Shown here in pieces: positions 33,698-41,834 of a DNA stretch of 64,000 nucleotides (its first letter is position 1; each line of letters begins with the position of its first letter). The stretch covers positions 50,786 to 114,785 of the forward strand of contig CAMYII010000040.1 of the NCBI GenBank assembly GCA_947258385.1, written 5' to 3'. This DNA comes from Acidiferrobacterales bacterium (GTDB lineage Bacteria > Pseudomonadota > Gammaproteobacteria > Acidiferrobacterales > SZUA-150). Position numbers and translations under genes: made by a program. Below the pieces are notes generated by a model. That model was not told the DNA's origin and did not search any database. It was given only the letters and a program-made list of their open reading frames with translations.

Positions 33698-35653
33698 ATG
33701 CAGATCCTATCCGTGAATCATCCTAATACGCCACGCCGCCCACAGCCCCAACGCCCTGTCCGACTGCTGCTGATCAATCCGCGATTTCCGGAAAGCTTCT
33801 GGAGCTTCCGCTGGGCGGTGGAGAAGGTGCTGCCGCGCAAACGGACGATCAATCCCCCGCTGGGTCTCGCCACCCTGGCCGCGCTGTGTCCCCCGGAGTG
33901 GGAAGTCGAGATCATCGACGAGAATATTGAAGCCGTGCCCCTGAAACCGGAGGCGGATATTATTGGTGTCTGCGGCATGGGCGCACAGTTCAAGCGCCAA
34001 CGCGAACTGCTCAGTTACTACCGCGGACAGGGTTTTTATGTCGTGGCCGGCGGCAGCTTTGCCTCACTGTGTCCGGAGCGTTTCGCGGATCTGGCCCACA
34101 GCGTGATCGCTGGCGAGGCCGAGTATATCTGGCCTGAGTTCTGTCGTGACTTCGAGCAAGGCAGCGCGAAACAACGCTACCAGGAGACCGGCGTGGTGAA
34201 CCTGGAAGATTCACCGGTGCCGCGCTTCGAGCTGTTGAAGCTGGACAAATACACAACCATCAGCATGCAGTTCTCCCGCGGCTGTCCGTATCGCTGCGAA
34301 TTCTGCGACATCATCGTCATGTTCGGACGCCGGCCGCGGACCAAGACACCGGCACAGATCGGCCGGGAGCTTGACGCGCTGCGGGCGCAGAAGATCTGCA
34401 ATGTGTTTTTCGTGGACGATAACCTGATCGGCAACAAAAAACTCGCCAAAGCGCTGCTGCGTTATCTTGGGGACTACCAGCAGCAGCACGATTATCAATT
34501 CAATTTCGGCACCGAGGTCTCGCTCAATCTGGCCGACGACGAGGAACTGCTACGCCTGTTTCGCGCCGCCAATTTCAGCTGGGTCTTTATCGGCATCGAA
34601 TCGCCGGACGAGGAAAGTCTGAAGGAAACCAGAAAGACCCAGAACATGCGCAAGGATATCCTGGCCGCAGTACAAGCGATTTATGCCCATGGGATTGACG
34701 TCCTGGCGGGCTTCATTGTCGGGTTCGACAACGATACCCTGGACACCTTTGAACGACAGTATCAATTTATTACCGCCTCGGGGATCCAGGTGGCCATGGT
34801 CGGTCTGCTCACCGCGCTCCCGAGAACACCGCTCTTCGAACGCCTCGAGCGCGAGGGGCGCTTGCTCCCGGAAGCCTATCACGGGGACAATACCAAACTG
34901 GGCACGAACTTCATCCCCAAACGCATGGACTACCAGGCCATGGTGAATCATTACCAGGCCCTCTACCGGCGCCTGTTCAGCGACCGTACTATCGCCGCGC
35001 GCATCCGCAACAAGATCCGTTACCTGAGACAGCCGGTCTACAAAGGTGAATATACCTTGGGCGAGTCCATGCACATAGTGGGCGCACTGTTTGCGCGCGG
35101 GCTTTTAACCGGCGGGCCGGTGCGCCTGTTGCGCTTTTTGCGTACCCTGATCACCGCAGGCCCACGTGTCTGGCCGCAAATCATTGTGGATTGGATCGCG
35201 GGCCTGGCCATGCGCGATTACATCAAGCGCCACTTCCGCAACGACCTCGAGCGCGAGCGCCGCCTGACACAGGTGACCGCTGCACGGCTGCGCCGGCGTT
35301 GCGCCACCAGCGTACGTCGCGGCGCCCTCGAGGTCGCCACGTATGCCGGGGAGGTCGGCGCCAATCTACGGGTCATGCTACAGGGCTATGTCGATCGTGC
35401 CACTTACAAAAAGGCCGCCCGGCGCCTGGAAAAGATGCTGCGCCACTCTACCGCGACGCTCACCCTGTGCATCGAAGAGTTCTCAGAAAAGCAGCGCCCG
35501 CATCTGGACCGCCTGCTGCAGCGCCTCGCCCCGTACGGCGACCGCGTCTCCATCTGGGTCAGCGAACGCGCACGGCCGCTGCTCAATATCGACTCTTCCG
35601 TGTTCCATTTGCTGCTGGACAAGAAGCCGACTCAGGCGCCGGCGGCCGGCTGA
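33698..35653 (+). CDS. B12-binding radical SAM protein (DUF4070 type)
   Basis: 651 residues. Residues about 20-170 form a cobalamin-binding domain (VRLLLINPRFPESFWSFRW, PPLGLATLAALCPPEWEVEIIDEN, DIIGVCGMGAQF, VVAGGSFASLCPE). The radical SAM core follows with MQFSRGCPYRCEFCDI: a CxxxCxxC for the [4Fe-4S] cluster. Later come CNVFFVDDNLIGN, WVFIGIESPDEESL and VLAGFIVGFDND, then a DUF4070-like region. The last 150 residues are basic and helical, with no match I recognise. Class B enzymes of this type methylate or rearrange unactivated carbons. The gene stands alone, so the substrate is open. A MITE starts 3 bases after the stop. Confidence 0.93.
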   Translation: MQILSVNHPNTPRRPQPQRPVRLLLINPRFPESFWSFRWAVEKVLPRKRTINPPLGLATLAALCPPEWEVEIIDENIEAVPLKPEADIIGVCGMGAQFKRQRELLSYYRGQGFYVVAGGSFASLCPERFADLAHSVIAGEAEYIWPEFCRDFEQGSAKQRYQETGVVNLEDSPVPRFELLKLDKYTTISMQFSRGCPYRCEFCDIIVMFGRRPRTKTPAQIGRELDALRAQKICNVFFVDDNLIGNKKLAKALLRYLGDYQQQHDYQFNFGTEVSLNLADDEELLRLFRAANFSWVFIGIESPDEESLKETRKTQNMRKDILAAVQAIYAHGIDVLAGFIVGFDNDTLDTFERQYQFITASGIQVAMVGLLTALPRTPLFERLEREGRLLPEAYHGDNTKLGTNFIPKRMDYQAMVNHYQALYRRLFSDRTIAARIRNKIRYLRQPVYKGEYTLGESMHIVGALFARGLLTGGPVRLLRFLRTLITAGPRVWPQIIVDWIAGLAMRDYIKRHFRNDLERERRLTQVTAARLRRRCATSVRRGALEVATYAGEVGANLRVMLQGYVDRATYKKAARRLEKMLRHSTATLTLCIEEFSEKQRPHLDRLLQRLAPYGDRVSIWVSERARPLLNIDSSVFHLLLDKKPTQAPAAG

Positions 35654-35656
35654 GCT

Positions 35657-35850
35657 CTAGTTAGAATGTTGAAAAAGTCCGGTCGCTCCTGCGCATCCGT
35701 GCGCCCGCGACACTAGCCCATCCTTGGGCGTCGTCCATGGGCTTTTTGCATCCTCAGCTCCGCAGGCGACTTGCTCCGAAAAGCGTGTTTGATTTTCGAT
35801 ACGGCGCATCCCTGCGGCGCCTAGCAAGGTGTTTTTCAACACCCTGCTAG
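35657..35850. mobile_element. MITE-like element B, copy 1
   Basis: A 194-bp element whose ends are inverted copies of a sequence ending TGTTGAAAAA, each preceded by CTAG: CTAGTTAGAATGTTGAAAAA at the left and, read inward, CTAGCAGGGTGTTGAAAAA at the right. The right end can fold (stem AGGTGTT/AACACCC, loop near TTTC). Inside are GCCCATCCTTGGGC, a TTTTTGCATCCTCAGC block and a GTTTGATTTTCGATACGGCGCATCC block, all shared with 56106-56495. It begins 3 bases after the stop of the radical SAM gene. No transposase. Confidence 0.72.
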
Positions 35851-35873
35851 CCGGCCGCCGGCGGGTAACACCG

Positions 35874-36371
35874 CTATTTCGATTGACTCTCGGCGTAGTC
35901 CTGCAATGCCCGGTTCATCAGCTTCCGATGGGCGTTGTTGTCGATCCACCCGGGCGCCGAGACCTTGCTCCAGAACGCGTCATCGACCATCTCCTGATGG
36001 CAGCCCAGGCACAATCCGGTGCGCTCCATCTTGTTGCGCATGTCCTTAGGCAACGGTCCGGTGAGCGGCCAGTGCGAGCCGATACTGACGAGTTGCTTGC
36101 CATCCCGGCGCACGATCTGGGAAAGATCCCACTTGAGCGCGGGGATGGCCGGTGACTGTACCTGGGTCTTGCCAGGTATGGTCTGGCCCAAGGCGGTCTC
36201 CAGATCAACGACAAAGCCCTTGTCATAGCCCTGCATAAAACGGCCGTCTTCAATGCCATAGCCGAGGGTCTTGGGATTATCGTGACAGCTCTCGCAGGTT
36301 CTGGCCCGGCGTCCCGCGGTGTGCGGCTGCGTGGTGGCACGATGTCGGCCAAAAACCGGCGCGATCGCGGC
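35874..36371 (-). pseudogene. Multiheme c-type cytochrome, C-terminal remnant
   Basis: An open minus frame from a TAA at 36372-36374 down to 35874. It reads APVFGRHRATTQPHTAGRRA, RTCESCHDNPKTLGYGIEDG, GFVVDLETALGQTIP, SQIVRRDGKQLVSIGSHWPLTGPLPKDMRNKMERTGLCLGCHQEM. Two heme sites, CESCH and CLGCH, remain. A start codon exists at 36236 but would lose the first heme and any signal peptide, so a working cytochrome cannot be exported from it. The upstream part is gone, and repeat A copy 2 lies just beyond the break (36433). Confidence 0.72.
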
Positions 36372-36432
36372 TTATGCGTTTCCATTCATTTGCCGGGGCA
36401 GATTCAGGCGGATTCGCGGCAGGATGACTAGA

Positions 36433-36572
36433 ACCGCCCCCTGGCGCTGTGGAACAAACGCAAAGGTCGCGGAGACACAAAGTACGCCAAGAAAGCAAAA
36501 ACGCTTTATTTTGAAGTATTCTTTGCGTCCTCTGCGCCTTGGCGTGCTTTGCGTTGCTTCCTGGGCGTGATG
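36433..36572 (+). repeat. Dispersed ~150-bp repeat A, copy 2
   Basis: The same block order as 2041-2190: CGCCCCCTGGCGCTGTGGAA, AACGCAAAGGTCGCGGAG, an AT-rich centre with TTTTGAAGTATTC, CTCTGCGCCTTGGCGTGC and GCTTCCTGGGCGTGATGG. It sits between the cytochrome remnant and the glycine-zipper protein gene. No coding content. Confidence 0.85.
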
Positions 36573-36742
36573 GGAGAGGTTCTCTTACAATAATATTTAA
36601 GAATCGACCATAGCTGCCGATTTGTGCGGGCGGCGCCTGCCGTTCAGCTTGCATTCAGGATGCCGGAACTAAGCTTGTTCCCAGGATCCGGGGCCCTGCC
36701 CCTGGTGCGGGACTAACCGGACAGGTATAAAGGAGGAAAAAC

Positions 36743-37303
36743 ATGAAAACATCGATTCTGACAGTGACCCTGGCCGCCGCGATCGCGGCGGCCCCGGCCT
36801 CGTACGCCGGCCACAAGTGGAAACACCAGCCGCGCGATGATTTCTACGACTACGCCAAAGTGACCCACGTCGAACCCATTGTGCGGACCGTGCATATCTC
36901 CGTCCCCGAGCGCGAGTGTTGGGAGGAAGAGGTGCGCCACCCGGTCGAGCAAGTCCACGGTCCGGATGCCACGGGCCGCATGATTGTCGGCGGCGTTATC
37001 GGCGGTGTGGTCGGCCATCAGTTTGGCCATGGCCGCGGCAGAGACGCGGCGACCCTGGCCGGCACGCTGATCGGCGCCTCCATCGGGCACGATATGGCGC
37101 GGCGATCGACACAGACCGTCGTCCAGGAACGGGTCAGTATCGAGCACCGGTGCCGCATCACAGACCGGCACGAAACGGAAGAACGCGTGGACGGCTACCG
37201 GGTCACTTACCGCTACAAGGGCGAAACATTCGAGACGCGTCTGCCGTACGACCCAGGCGATCGCATACGCGTGCGGGTGGGGGTCTCGCCCGCGGAATAT
37301 TAA
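36743..37303 (+). CDS. Exported glycine-zipper (2TM) protein
   Basis: 186 residues with an excellent ribosome site (AAAGGAGGA) before ATG 36743. The signal peptide ends ASYAGHK. The middle GRMIVGGVIGGVVGHQFGHGRGRDAATLAGTLIGASIGHDM is a Rick_17kDa/YcfJ-type glycine zipper that may span or plug a membrane. The mature N-terminus is acidic and aromatic (RDDFYDYAKVTHVEPI). The C-terminal domain ERVSIEHRCRITDRHETEERVDGYRVTYRYKG is the conserved YcfJ-like tail. Located in the periplasm or outer membrane. Confidence 0.9.
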   Translation: MKTSILTVTLAAAIAAAPASYAGHKWKHQPRDDFYDYAKVTHVEPIVRTVHISVPERECWEEEVRHPVEQVHGPDATGRMIVGGVIGGVVGHQFGHGRGRDAATLAGTLIGASIGHDMARRSTQTVVQERVSIEHRCRITDRHETEERVDGYRVTYRYKGETFETRLPYDPGDRIRVRVGVSPAEY

Positions 37304-37447
37304 GGCAACCGGGAAGCAGCAAACTGGATGGGCCGGCGGCGCGGCCCCGGATGATGACGGGCGAGGCCGGCGCCGCCCCTGGCCAGACACCGGCGGACCA
37401 CGATCTCACCCGCTGAATGTCGCGAACCGCCGGCGAGTGGCCAGTTT

Positions 37448-39049
37448 TTATCCGGGGCTGGCGAGCTTCAGGTCCCGGTCAAGGTCATCGGCATATTTTT
37501 TGATGTTCTCGGCAAAGCGCGCCGCCAGCTCCCGCGCCTGAGTGTCGTAGGCATTTTTATCGCGCCAGGTGTTGCGCGGGTCGAGCAGCTCCCGGGGAAC
37601 GCCGGGACACGCGGTCGGCATGTCAAGGCCGAACACCGGGTGCGTTTTCAAGGGCGCATCGTTCAAGCGGCCGTCGAGCACGGCGTTTACCATGGCGCGG
37701 GTATGGGCGATGGGAATCCGCTGACCGATGCCATAGGCACCACCGCTCCAACCGGTATTGATCAGCCAGACGGGCACGTCGTGTTCCTCGAGCTTGCGGC
37801 CCAGGAGCTCCGCATAGCGTTTGGGATGCCAGGGCATGAACGGCGCGCCATAGCAGGCGCTGAAATACGGCACCGGTTCCGTAATCCCTCTCTCGGTACC
37901 GGCAACCTTGGCCGTGTAGCCCGACAGGAAATGATACATGGCCTGGGCGCGGGTCAATCTCGATATCGGCGGCAATACACCAAAGGCGTCTGCGGTCAGG
38001 AAAAGAATATTTCTTGGATGGCCACCGCGCCCTGCGCGTGTGGCGTTACTGATATGGGAAATGGGATAGGCGCCGCGTGCGTTCTCGGTAAGGGAGTCAT
38101 CGTCAAGATCGAGCCGTCGGGTCAGCGAGGCGACGGTGACGTTCTCCAAGACCGTGCCAAAACGGCGCGTTGTCGCATAGATCTCGGGCTCGGCTTCCGC
38201 AGACAGCCGGATCAGTTTGGCGTAGCAGCCGCCTTCGAAGTTGAATATGCCGTTCTCATTCCAGCCGTGCTCGTCGTCGCCAATCAGGGTGCGCGCGGCA
38301 TCGGCCGAAAGCGTGGTTTTGCCGGTACCACTCAGCCCGAAGAACAGCGCGGTGTGACCCGCGGCGTCCAGATTGGCCGCGCAGTGCATGGGCAGGACCC
38401 CTTTTGGCGGCAGCAGATAATTCATAACGGTGAAAATGGATTTCTTGATTTCTCCGGCATAGCTCGTCCCACCGACGAGCACCAGCTTTTTCGCGAAGTT
38501 AATGACAATGAAGGTCTCGGACGTGGTCCCATCCACGCCCGGAATCGCGTGAAACCGCGGCGCGTCGATCACAGTGAACTCGGGGACGTGCCGGCTCAAT
38601 TCATGCGGCGTGGCCTGAATGAACAAGTTACGGGCGAACAGGCTGTGCCAGGCATATTCGGTGATGATCCGGATCGGCATGCGATGCGCGGCGTCGGCGC
38701 CGACAAAACAATCCTGCACATAGACATCCTTCATCTGCAGATAGGAGGCGAGACGGTGGTGCAGGGCATCGAACTGATCCTCGGGAAAGGGCTTGTTGAT
38801 CTCACCCCACCAGACCTTGTCCGCCGTCGAGGCGTCCCGAACGATAAATTTGTCATTGGCCGAGCGACCGGTATGATGTCCCGTGCGCACCGCAAGCGGC
38901 CCCAGATGGGTGAGAATCCCTTCGCGGCGGTAAATCGCCTGCTCGTAAAGCTCCGGCGTGGTCAAGGTCCAGTAGATATCTTTGAGGTTATACAGCCCGT
39001 GGTTCTCCAGGCCGTAGCCACTACGCCGCTCACCACTGTGTTCCCGCAT
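37448..39049 (-). CDS. pckA: Phosphoenolpyruvate carboxykinase (ATP)
   Basis: 533 residues from ATG 39049, set by AGGAGGG upstream; a longer frame start at 39118 is not needed. The enzyme converts oxaloacetate and ATP to phosphoenolpyruvate and CO2, the first step of gluconeogenesis. The kinase-1a loop GLSGTGKTTLS is at about 238-248 and the metal loop IGDDEHGW at about 256-263. The substrate loop RTGHHTGRSANDKFIV lies at 55-70 and FIVINFAKKLVLVGGTSYAGEIKKS precedes the P-loop. Length matches the ATP-dependent class. No signal peptide. Confidence 0.97.
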   Translation of the reverse strand: MREHSGERRSGYGLENHGLYNLKDIYWTLTTPELYEQAIYRREGILTHLGPLAVRTGHHTGRSANDKFIVRDASTADKVWWGEINKPFPEDQFDALHHRLASYLQMKDVYVQDCFVGADAAHRMPIRIITEYAWHSLFARNLFIQATPHELSRHVPEFTVIDAPRFHAIPGVDGTTSETFIVINFAKKLVLVGGTSYAGEIKKSIFTVMNYLLPPKGVLPMHCAANLDAAGHTALFFGLSGTGKTTLSADAARTLIGDDEHGWNENGIFNFEGGCYAKLIRLSAEAEPEIYATTRRFGTVLENVTVASLTRRLDLDDDSLTENARGAYPISHISNATRAGRGGHPRNILFLTADAFGVLPPISRLTRAQAMYHFLSGYTAKVAGTERGITEPVPYFSACYGAPFMPWHPKRYAELLGRKLEEHDVPVWLINTGWSGGAYGIGQRIPIAHTRAMVNAVLDGRLNDAPLKTHPVFGLDMPTACPGVPRELLDPRNTWRDKNAYDTQARELAARFAENIKKYADDLDRDLKLASPG

Positions 39050-39347
39050 CGCCTGTCCCTCCTGGCAAGACCTGCATGCATGGACTCCGGCAGATCCCAA
39101 GGGAGTGGGCACTGCCACTGATGCGGGCCGCTCTCGCCGCGGTCGGTCGGATCAACACGAACTTCCAGACCGCGACTGGCGTATCCGGGTTCGCAAGCGC
39201 TTACATCGCATAGGGTTTATTTTTATTTAGGATAACCGCGACAGAGGGCCGAAACGCCATCAATAGGAAATCTTACCGCCAGGACATCCCCGCGGCCAGC
39301 GTCGATCACGGCAAATACCCACGCCAAGACTGATAGATAGCGGGAAT

Positions 39348-40124
39348 TTAGGTCGCTTCCATGCCGGCAGAACCCTCCCGTCCCTGCCGCCGGATCTGCT
39401 GCATAAAGCTGCGCATTCGGCGGTAATGGCTGCCCCGCCGGGAAATCCGCTGACAATCGGGGCAGACCCAGATGCGTTTGTCATGCCGGCGGGCCTCAAT
39501 GGGCCGCCGCGCAAGGACACTTTCCGGGCTTAGCGGCACCAACATGGCATTGCAGCGCAGGCAGCGGCATAGGGGTGTCACTGAGCCGAGGAGATCGAAT
39601 CGCCGCAGGACCTCCACGAGTTGCCGTCGCGGGCGCATTTCACGGACCCGGTAACCGCGTTCTATACCGCCACAGGTCAGCAGCTTCCGGTCTCGGGTGC
39701 ACAAGATGCGACGATCGCGCCGCGATATTTCAATCAACTTATTGCTATCACAGTCGTTTCGATAAAGCGTATCGAAGCCGAACATCCGCAGATACGTCGC
39801 GAGCCTGCCCAGATCGACATCGAGCACGAAACGAATCTGACGCAACGGCCGCTGCCGCACGCGCGGTTCCGGCGTGATGTTGAAGGATTCAAAGACCGGA
39901 TAGACACTCGCGCGCGCACCATCGTATAGGCGATGAGAAAAGTCCACCGATTTACCATCCACCCGGATCATCTCGACCTCGGACAAAGGCACTCCCATGG
40001 CCTTGATCACCTCCCCGACCGCGGCACCGGCCTCAACAGGATGAGTAAAAGTCGCTTTCCGCCTCTCCGCCGGAAGATGGTCGTTCAATTCCTCGTAGAA
40101 ACGGAATCGCACCTTAGCCAGCAT
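39348..40124 (-). CDS. Mut7-C RNAse-domain protein with ubiquitin-like N-terminus
   Basis: 258 residues. The N-terminal 80 (AKVRFRFYEELNDHLPAERRKATFTHPVEAGAAVGEVIKAMG) resemble the Mut7-C-linked ubiquitin-like domain. The following PIN-like Mut7-C domain has RFVLDVDLGRLATYLRMFGFDTLYRNDCDS, ILCTRDRKLL and a zinc ribbon CLRCNAML ... CPDCQRI. Acidic residues in DVDLGRLA and TRDRKLL are the expected nuclease ligands. Bacterial members are predicted RNases. The tail is very basic. It is encoded upstream of pckA on the same strand, about 300 bases away. Confidence 0.9.
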   Translation of the reverse strand: MLAKVRFRFYEELNDHLPAERRKATFTHPVEAGAAVGEVIKAMGVPLSEVEMIRVDGKSVDFSHRLYDGARASVYPVFESFNITPEPRVRQRPLRQIRFVLDVDLGRLATYLRMFGFDTLYRNDCDSNKLIEISRRDRRILCTRDRKLLTCGGIERGYRVREMRPRRQLVEVLRRFDLLGSVTPLCRCLRCNAMLVPLSPESVLARRPIEARRHDKRIWVCPDCQRISRRGSHYRRMRSFMQQIRRQGREGSAGMEAT

Positions 40125-40179
40125 GAAGACTTACCTCGCGCCCCTGTCGCTGGGGCCGCGCAACGCGGCACACAGCGTC

Positions 40180-40848
40180 CTAGTTTTTCGCGCCGGCTTT
40201 CCGAAGCAATGCCTCTAACGATTTGTCACCCTGCTTTCTGGCCAGAGCGAGAGCTGTCCGGCCGTCGCTGGTCACGGCATTTACGTCGGCCCCGTGATCG
40301 ACCAGAACTTTCGCTATGTCGGTGTGACCTAAGAATGCCGCCCAATGCAGCGCGGTGCGTTTTTTGCTGTCTGTCTGATTTACCTCGGCCCCCACCTCGA
40401 GGAAATAACGGGTGAAGTCCTCGAGATTCTCCGAGGCCGCCATGATCAACGGCGTGCTGCCAAACGAATCCACCAGATACAGTCTCGCGCCATGCCTGAC
40501 GAGCTCCTTGGCCAGGGGTAGATTCCTCGATTTCACGGTCATATGTAATGGCCGCAAATGGGCATCTTGCAGTTCTATTTTTATATTTGGATCGGCGCCG
40601 TTCTGCAAGAGAACCTTCGCCGCCTTCGTCTGGTTCTTGATGACCGTCATGCCAAGGACCGGTACCTTCAGATGCGGATCGACATGATTGACATCCGCAC
40701 CCTTGGCGATATAGCGCTTGACCTTCTGCACATCGCCGGATGAGGCGGCCAGGAAAAGCTCAGTATTGAGGTCGGCCGCAACGGCCGCTGCGCCCGGCAA
40801 CCAGACGGCGAGCCATAACACCAACAGCAACCATGGTTTTGTGGTCAT
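40180..40848 (-). CDS. Exported ankyrin-repeat protein
   Basis: 222 residues from ATG 40848, set by GGGAGG upstream. The signal peptide runs to AVAADLN. At least five ankyrin repeats follow: ELFLAASSGDVQKVKRYIAKGADVN, AAKVLLQNGADPNI, LRPLHMTVKSRNLPLAKELVRHG, STPLIMAASENLEDFTRYFLEVGAEVNQ, TALHWAAFLGHTDIAKVLVDHGADVN, TALALARKQGDKSLEALL. Such periplasmic ankyrin proteins mediate protein contacts; in some bacteria they accompany catalases. No partner is adjacent. Confidence 0.92.
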   Translation of the reverse strand: MTTKPWLLLVLWLAVWLPGAAAVAADLNTELFLAASSGDVQKVKRYIAKGADVNHVDPHLKVPVLGMTVIKNQTKAAKVLLQNGADPNIKIELQDAHLRPLHMTVKSRNLPLAKELVRHGARLYLVDSFGSTPLIMAASENLEDFTRYFLEVGAEVNQTDSKKRTALHWAAFLGHTDIAKVLVDHGADVNAVTSDGRTALALARKQGDKSLEALLRKAGAKN

Positions 40849-40936
40849 CGGTCCTCCCACGCCCGAAGTGCCAGGCGAGGTATGCAATGCAGATCACGGC
40901 CAGGTCCGATGACGGGACCCGACTTACTCGAAATTG

Positions 40937-41470
40937 CTAGCGGCTACTACTGACCCACACCTGATTGTCTGCCCGCCGGTCAATGCCGGAACGCCGGTCT
41001 TCCTGTAGGCGGATCTCGAACCGTCGGTCTCCGGACGCCCTGCGATCGGCGGCCTGACGCGGACGCCTCGCGACGCCGCGCCTGCGGCCATCCGTACGGC
41101 GCGGCGCATGACTCGACAACTCCGCCGGCCCCAGCGCCAGATCAAACCACGACTCCGGCGGTCGCGGGGACATATCCTGATTTACGGGCGGCCCGCCTTC
41201 CTGATCAGCCTTCTCGCCAAGCGCCGGACCCATGGATTTGATTCGGCAAGTACCGCCCGACTCTTCTATCGCCCGGCGAATTCGCAGCGCCCGCTCAAAG
41301 CTGATGTTGCGCTTGACGGTAATCGCTTTATCCGAAAAAAGCCGCTCCAGCTTCTTCTCGTCCAGGCGAAACCGCATCGCAAGATGCTTTCTCACCCACC
41401 GCAGCCGCCAGCGTTTTATTTTCCTGCTATCGAATATGACTTTATACTTTCCACCTTCCACCCATTGCAC
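40937..41470 (-). CDS. Hypothetical protein with N-terminal GYF-like 70-residue domain and Arg-rich tail
   Basis: 177 residues. The first 75 (KYKVIFDSRKIKRWRLRWVRKHLAMRFRLDEKKLERLFSDKAITVKRNISFERALRIRRAIEESGGTCRIKS) resemble a small domain seen at the start of many bacterial membrane and zinc-ribbon proteins, in which a hydrophobic VKRNISFERA loop is conserved. The rest is a low-complexity linker (DQEGGPPVNQDMSPRPPES) and Arg/Asp repeats (RRTDGRRRGVARRPRQAADRRA, DRRSGIDRRAD), typical of RRxxDRR linkers. Likely RNA- or membrane-surface-binding (inference). Confidence 0.72.
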   Translation of the reverse strand: MQWVEGGKYKVIFDSRKIKRWRLRWVRKHLAMRFRLDEKKLERLFSDKAITVKRNISFERALRIRRAIEESGGTCRIKSMGPALGEKADQEGGPPVNQDMSPRPPESWFDLALGPAELSSHAPRRTDGRRRGVARRPRQAADRRASGDRRFEIRLQEDRRSGIDRRADNQVWVSSSR

Positions 41471-41834
41471 CCCTTTTTTTTGTGGATGTCCCGCAACGCG
41501 CGCCCGGGCAGTATCCCCGATTTAGCGCGAGTAGGGAAGCCAGAATGACCACCCAGCAAAGCCCGCCGTTCTTGAGCATTACTGAGGAGAACGCCAAATA
41601 GTGCGCAGCACAACATCCAGCGAATCCCTTCTGCCTCCGGGAGAAGGACAGGATGAGGGGGTCTTACGGCTATTTTCCCCTCACCCTCTCAAAGAGGGAG
41701 AGGGAATACGTATGCGTAGTATGTGTCGGTCGGATCAGTAACAGCAATCAATTCTGCCACTTCGGTGGACCGCTAATCGGCCGCATGGCGCGAGATATGC
41801 TATAGACAGAAGAGAGCAGAAAGAGAAAGCATCC
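41471..41834. other. Non-coding stretch with a pyrimidine/purine hairpin
   Basis: Contains CCCTCACCCTCTC, a short loop and GAGGGAGAGGG at about 41678-41704, a self-complementary tract common as a dispersed element in proteobacteria, next to CTCCGGGAGAAGGACAGGATGAGGGGG. Nothing else is recognised. Confidence 0.5.
41678..41704. repeat. CT/GA-rich inverted repeat
   Basis: CCCTCTC pairs with GAGAGGG across a short purine loop, and a second CCCTC lies just outside. Repeats of this look are widely scattered in proteobacterial intergenic DNA. It is single-copy in this window. Confidence 0.5.

Noticed and set aside
37640-39121. 493-residue plus-strand ORF
   Set aside because: Antisense shadow of pckA.
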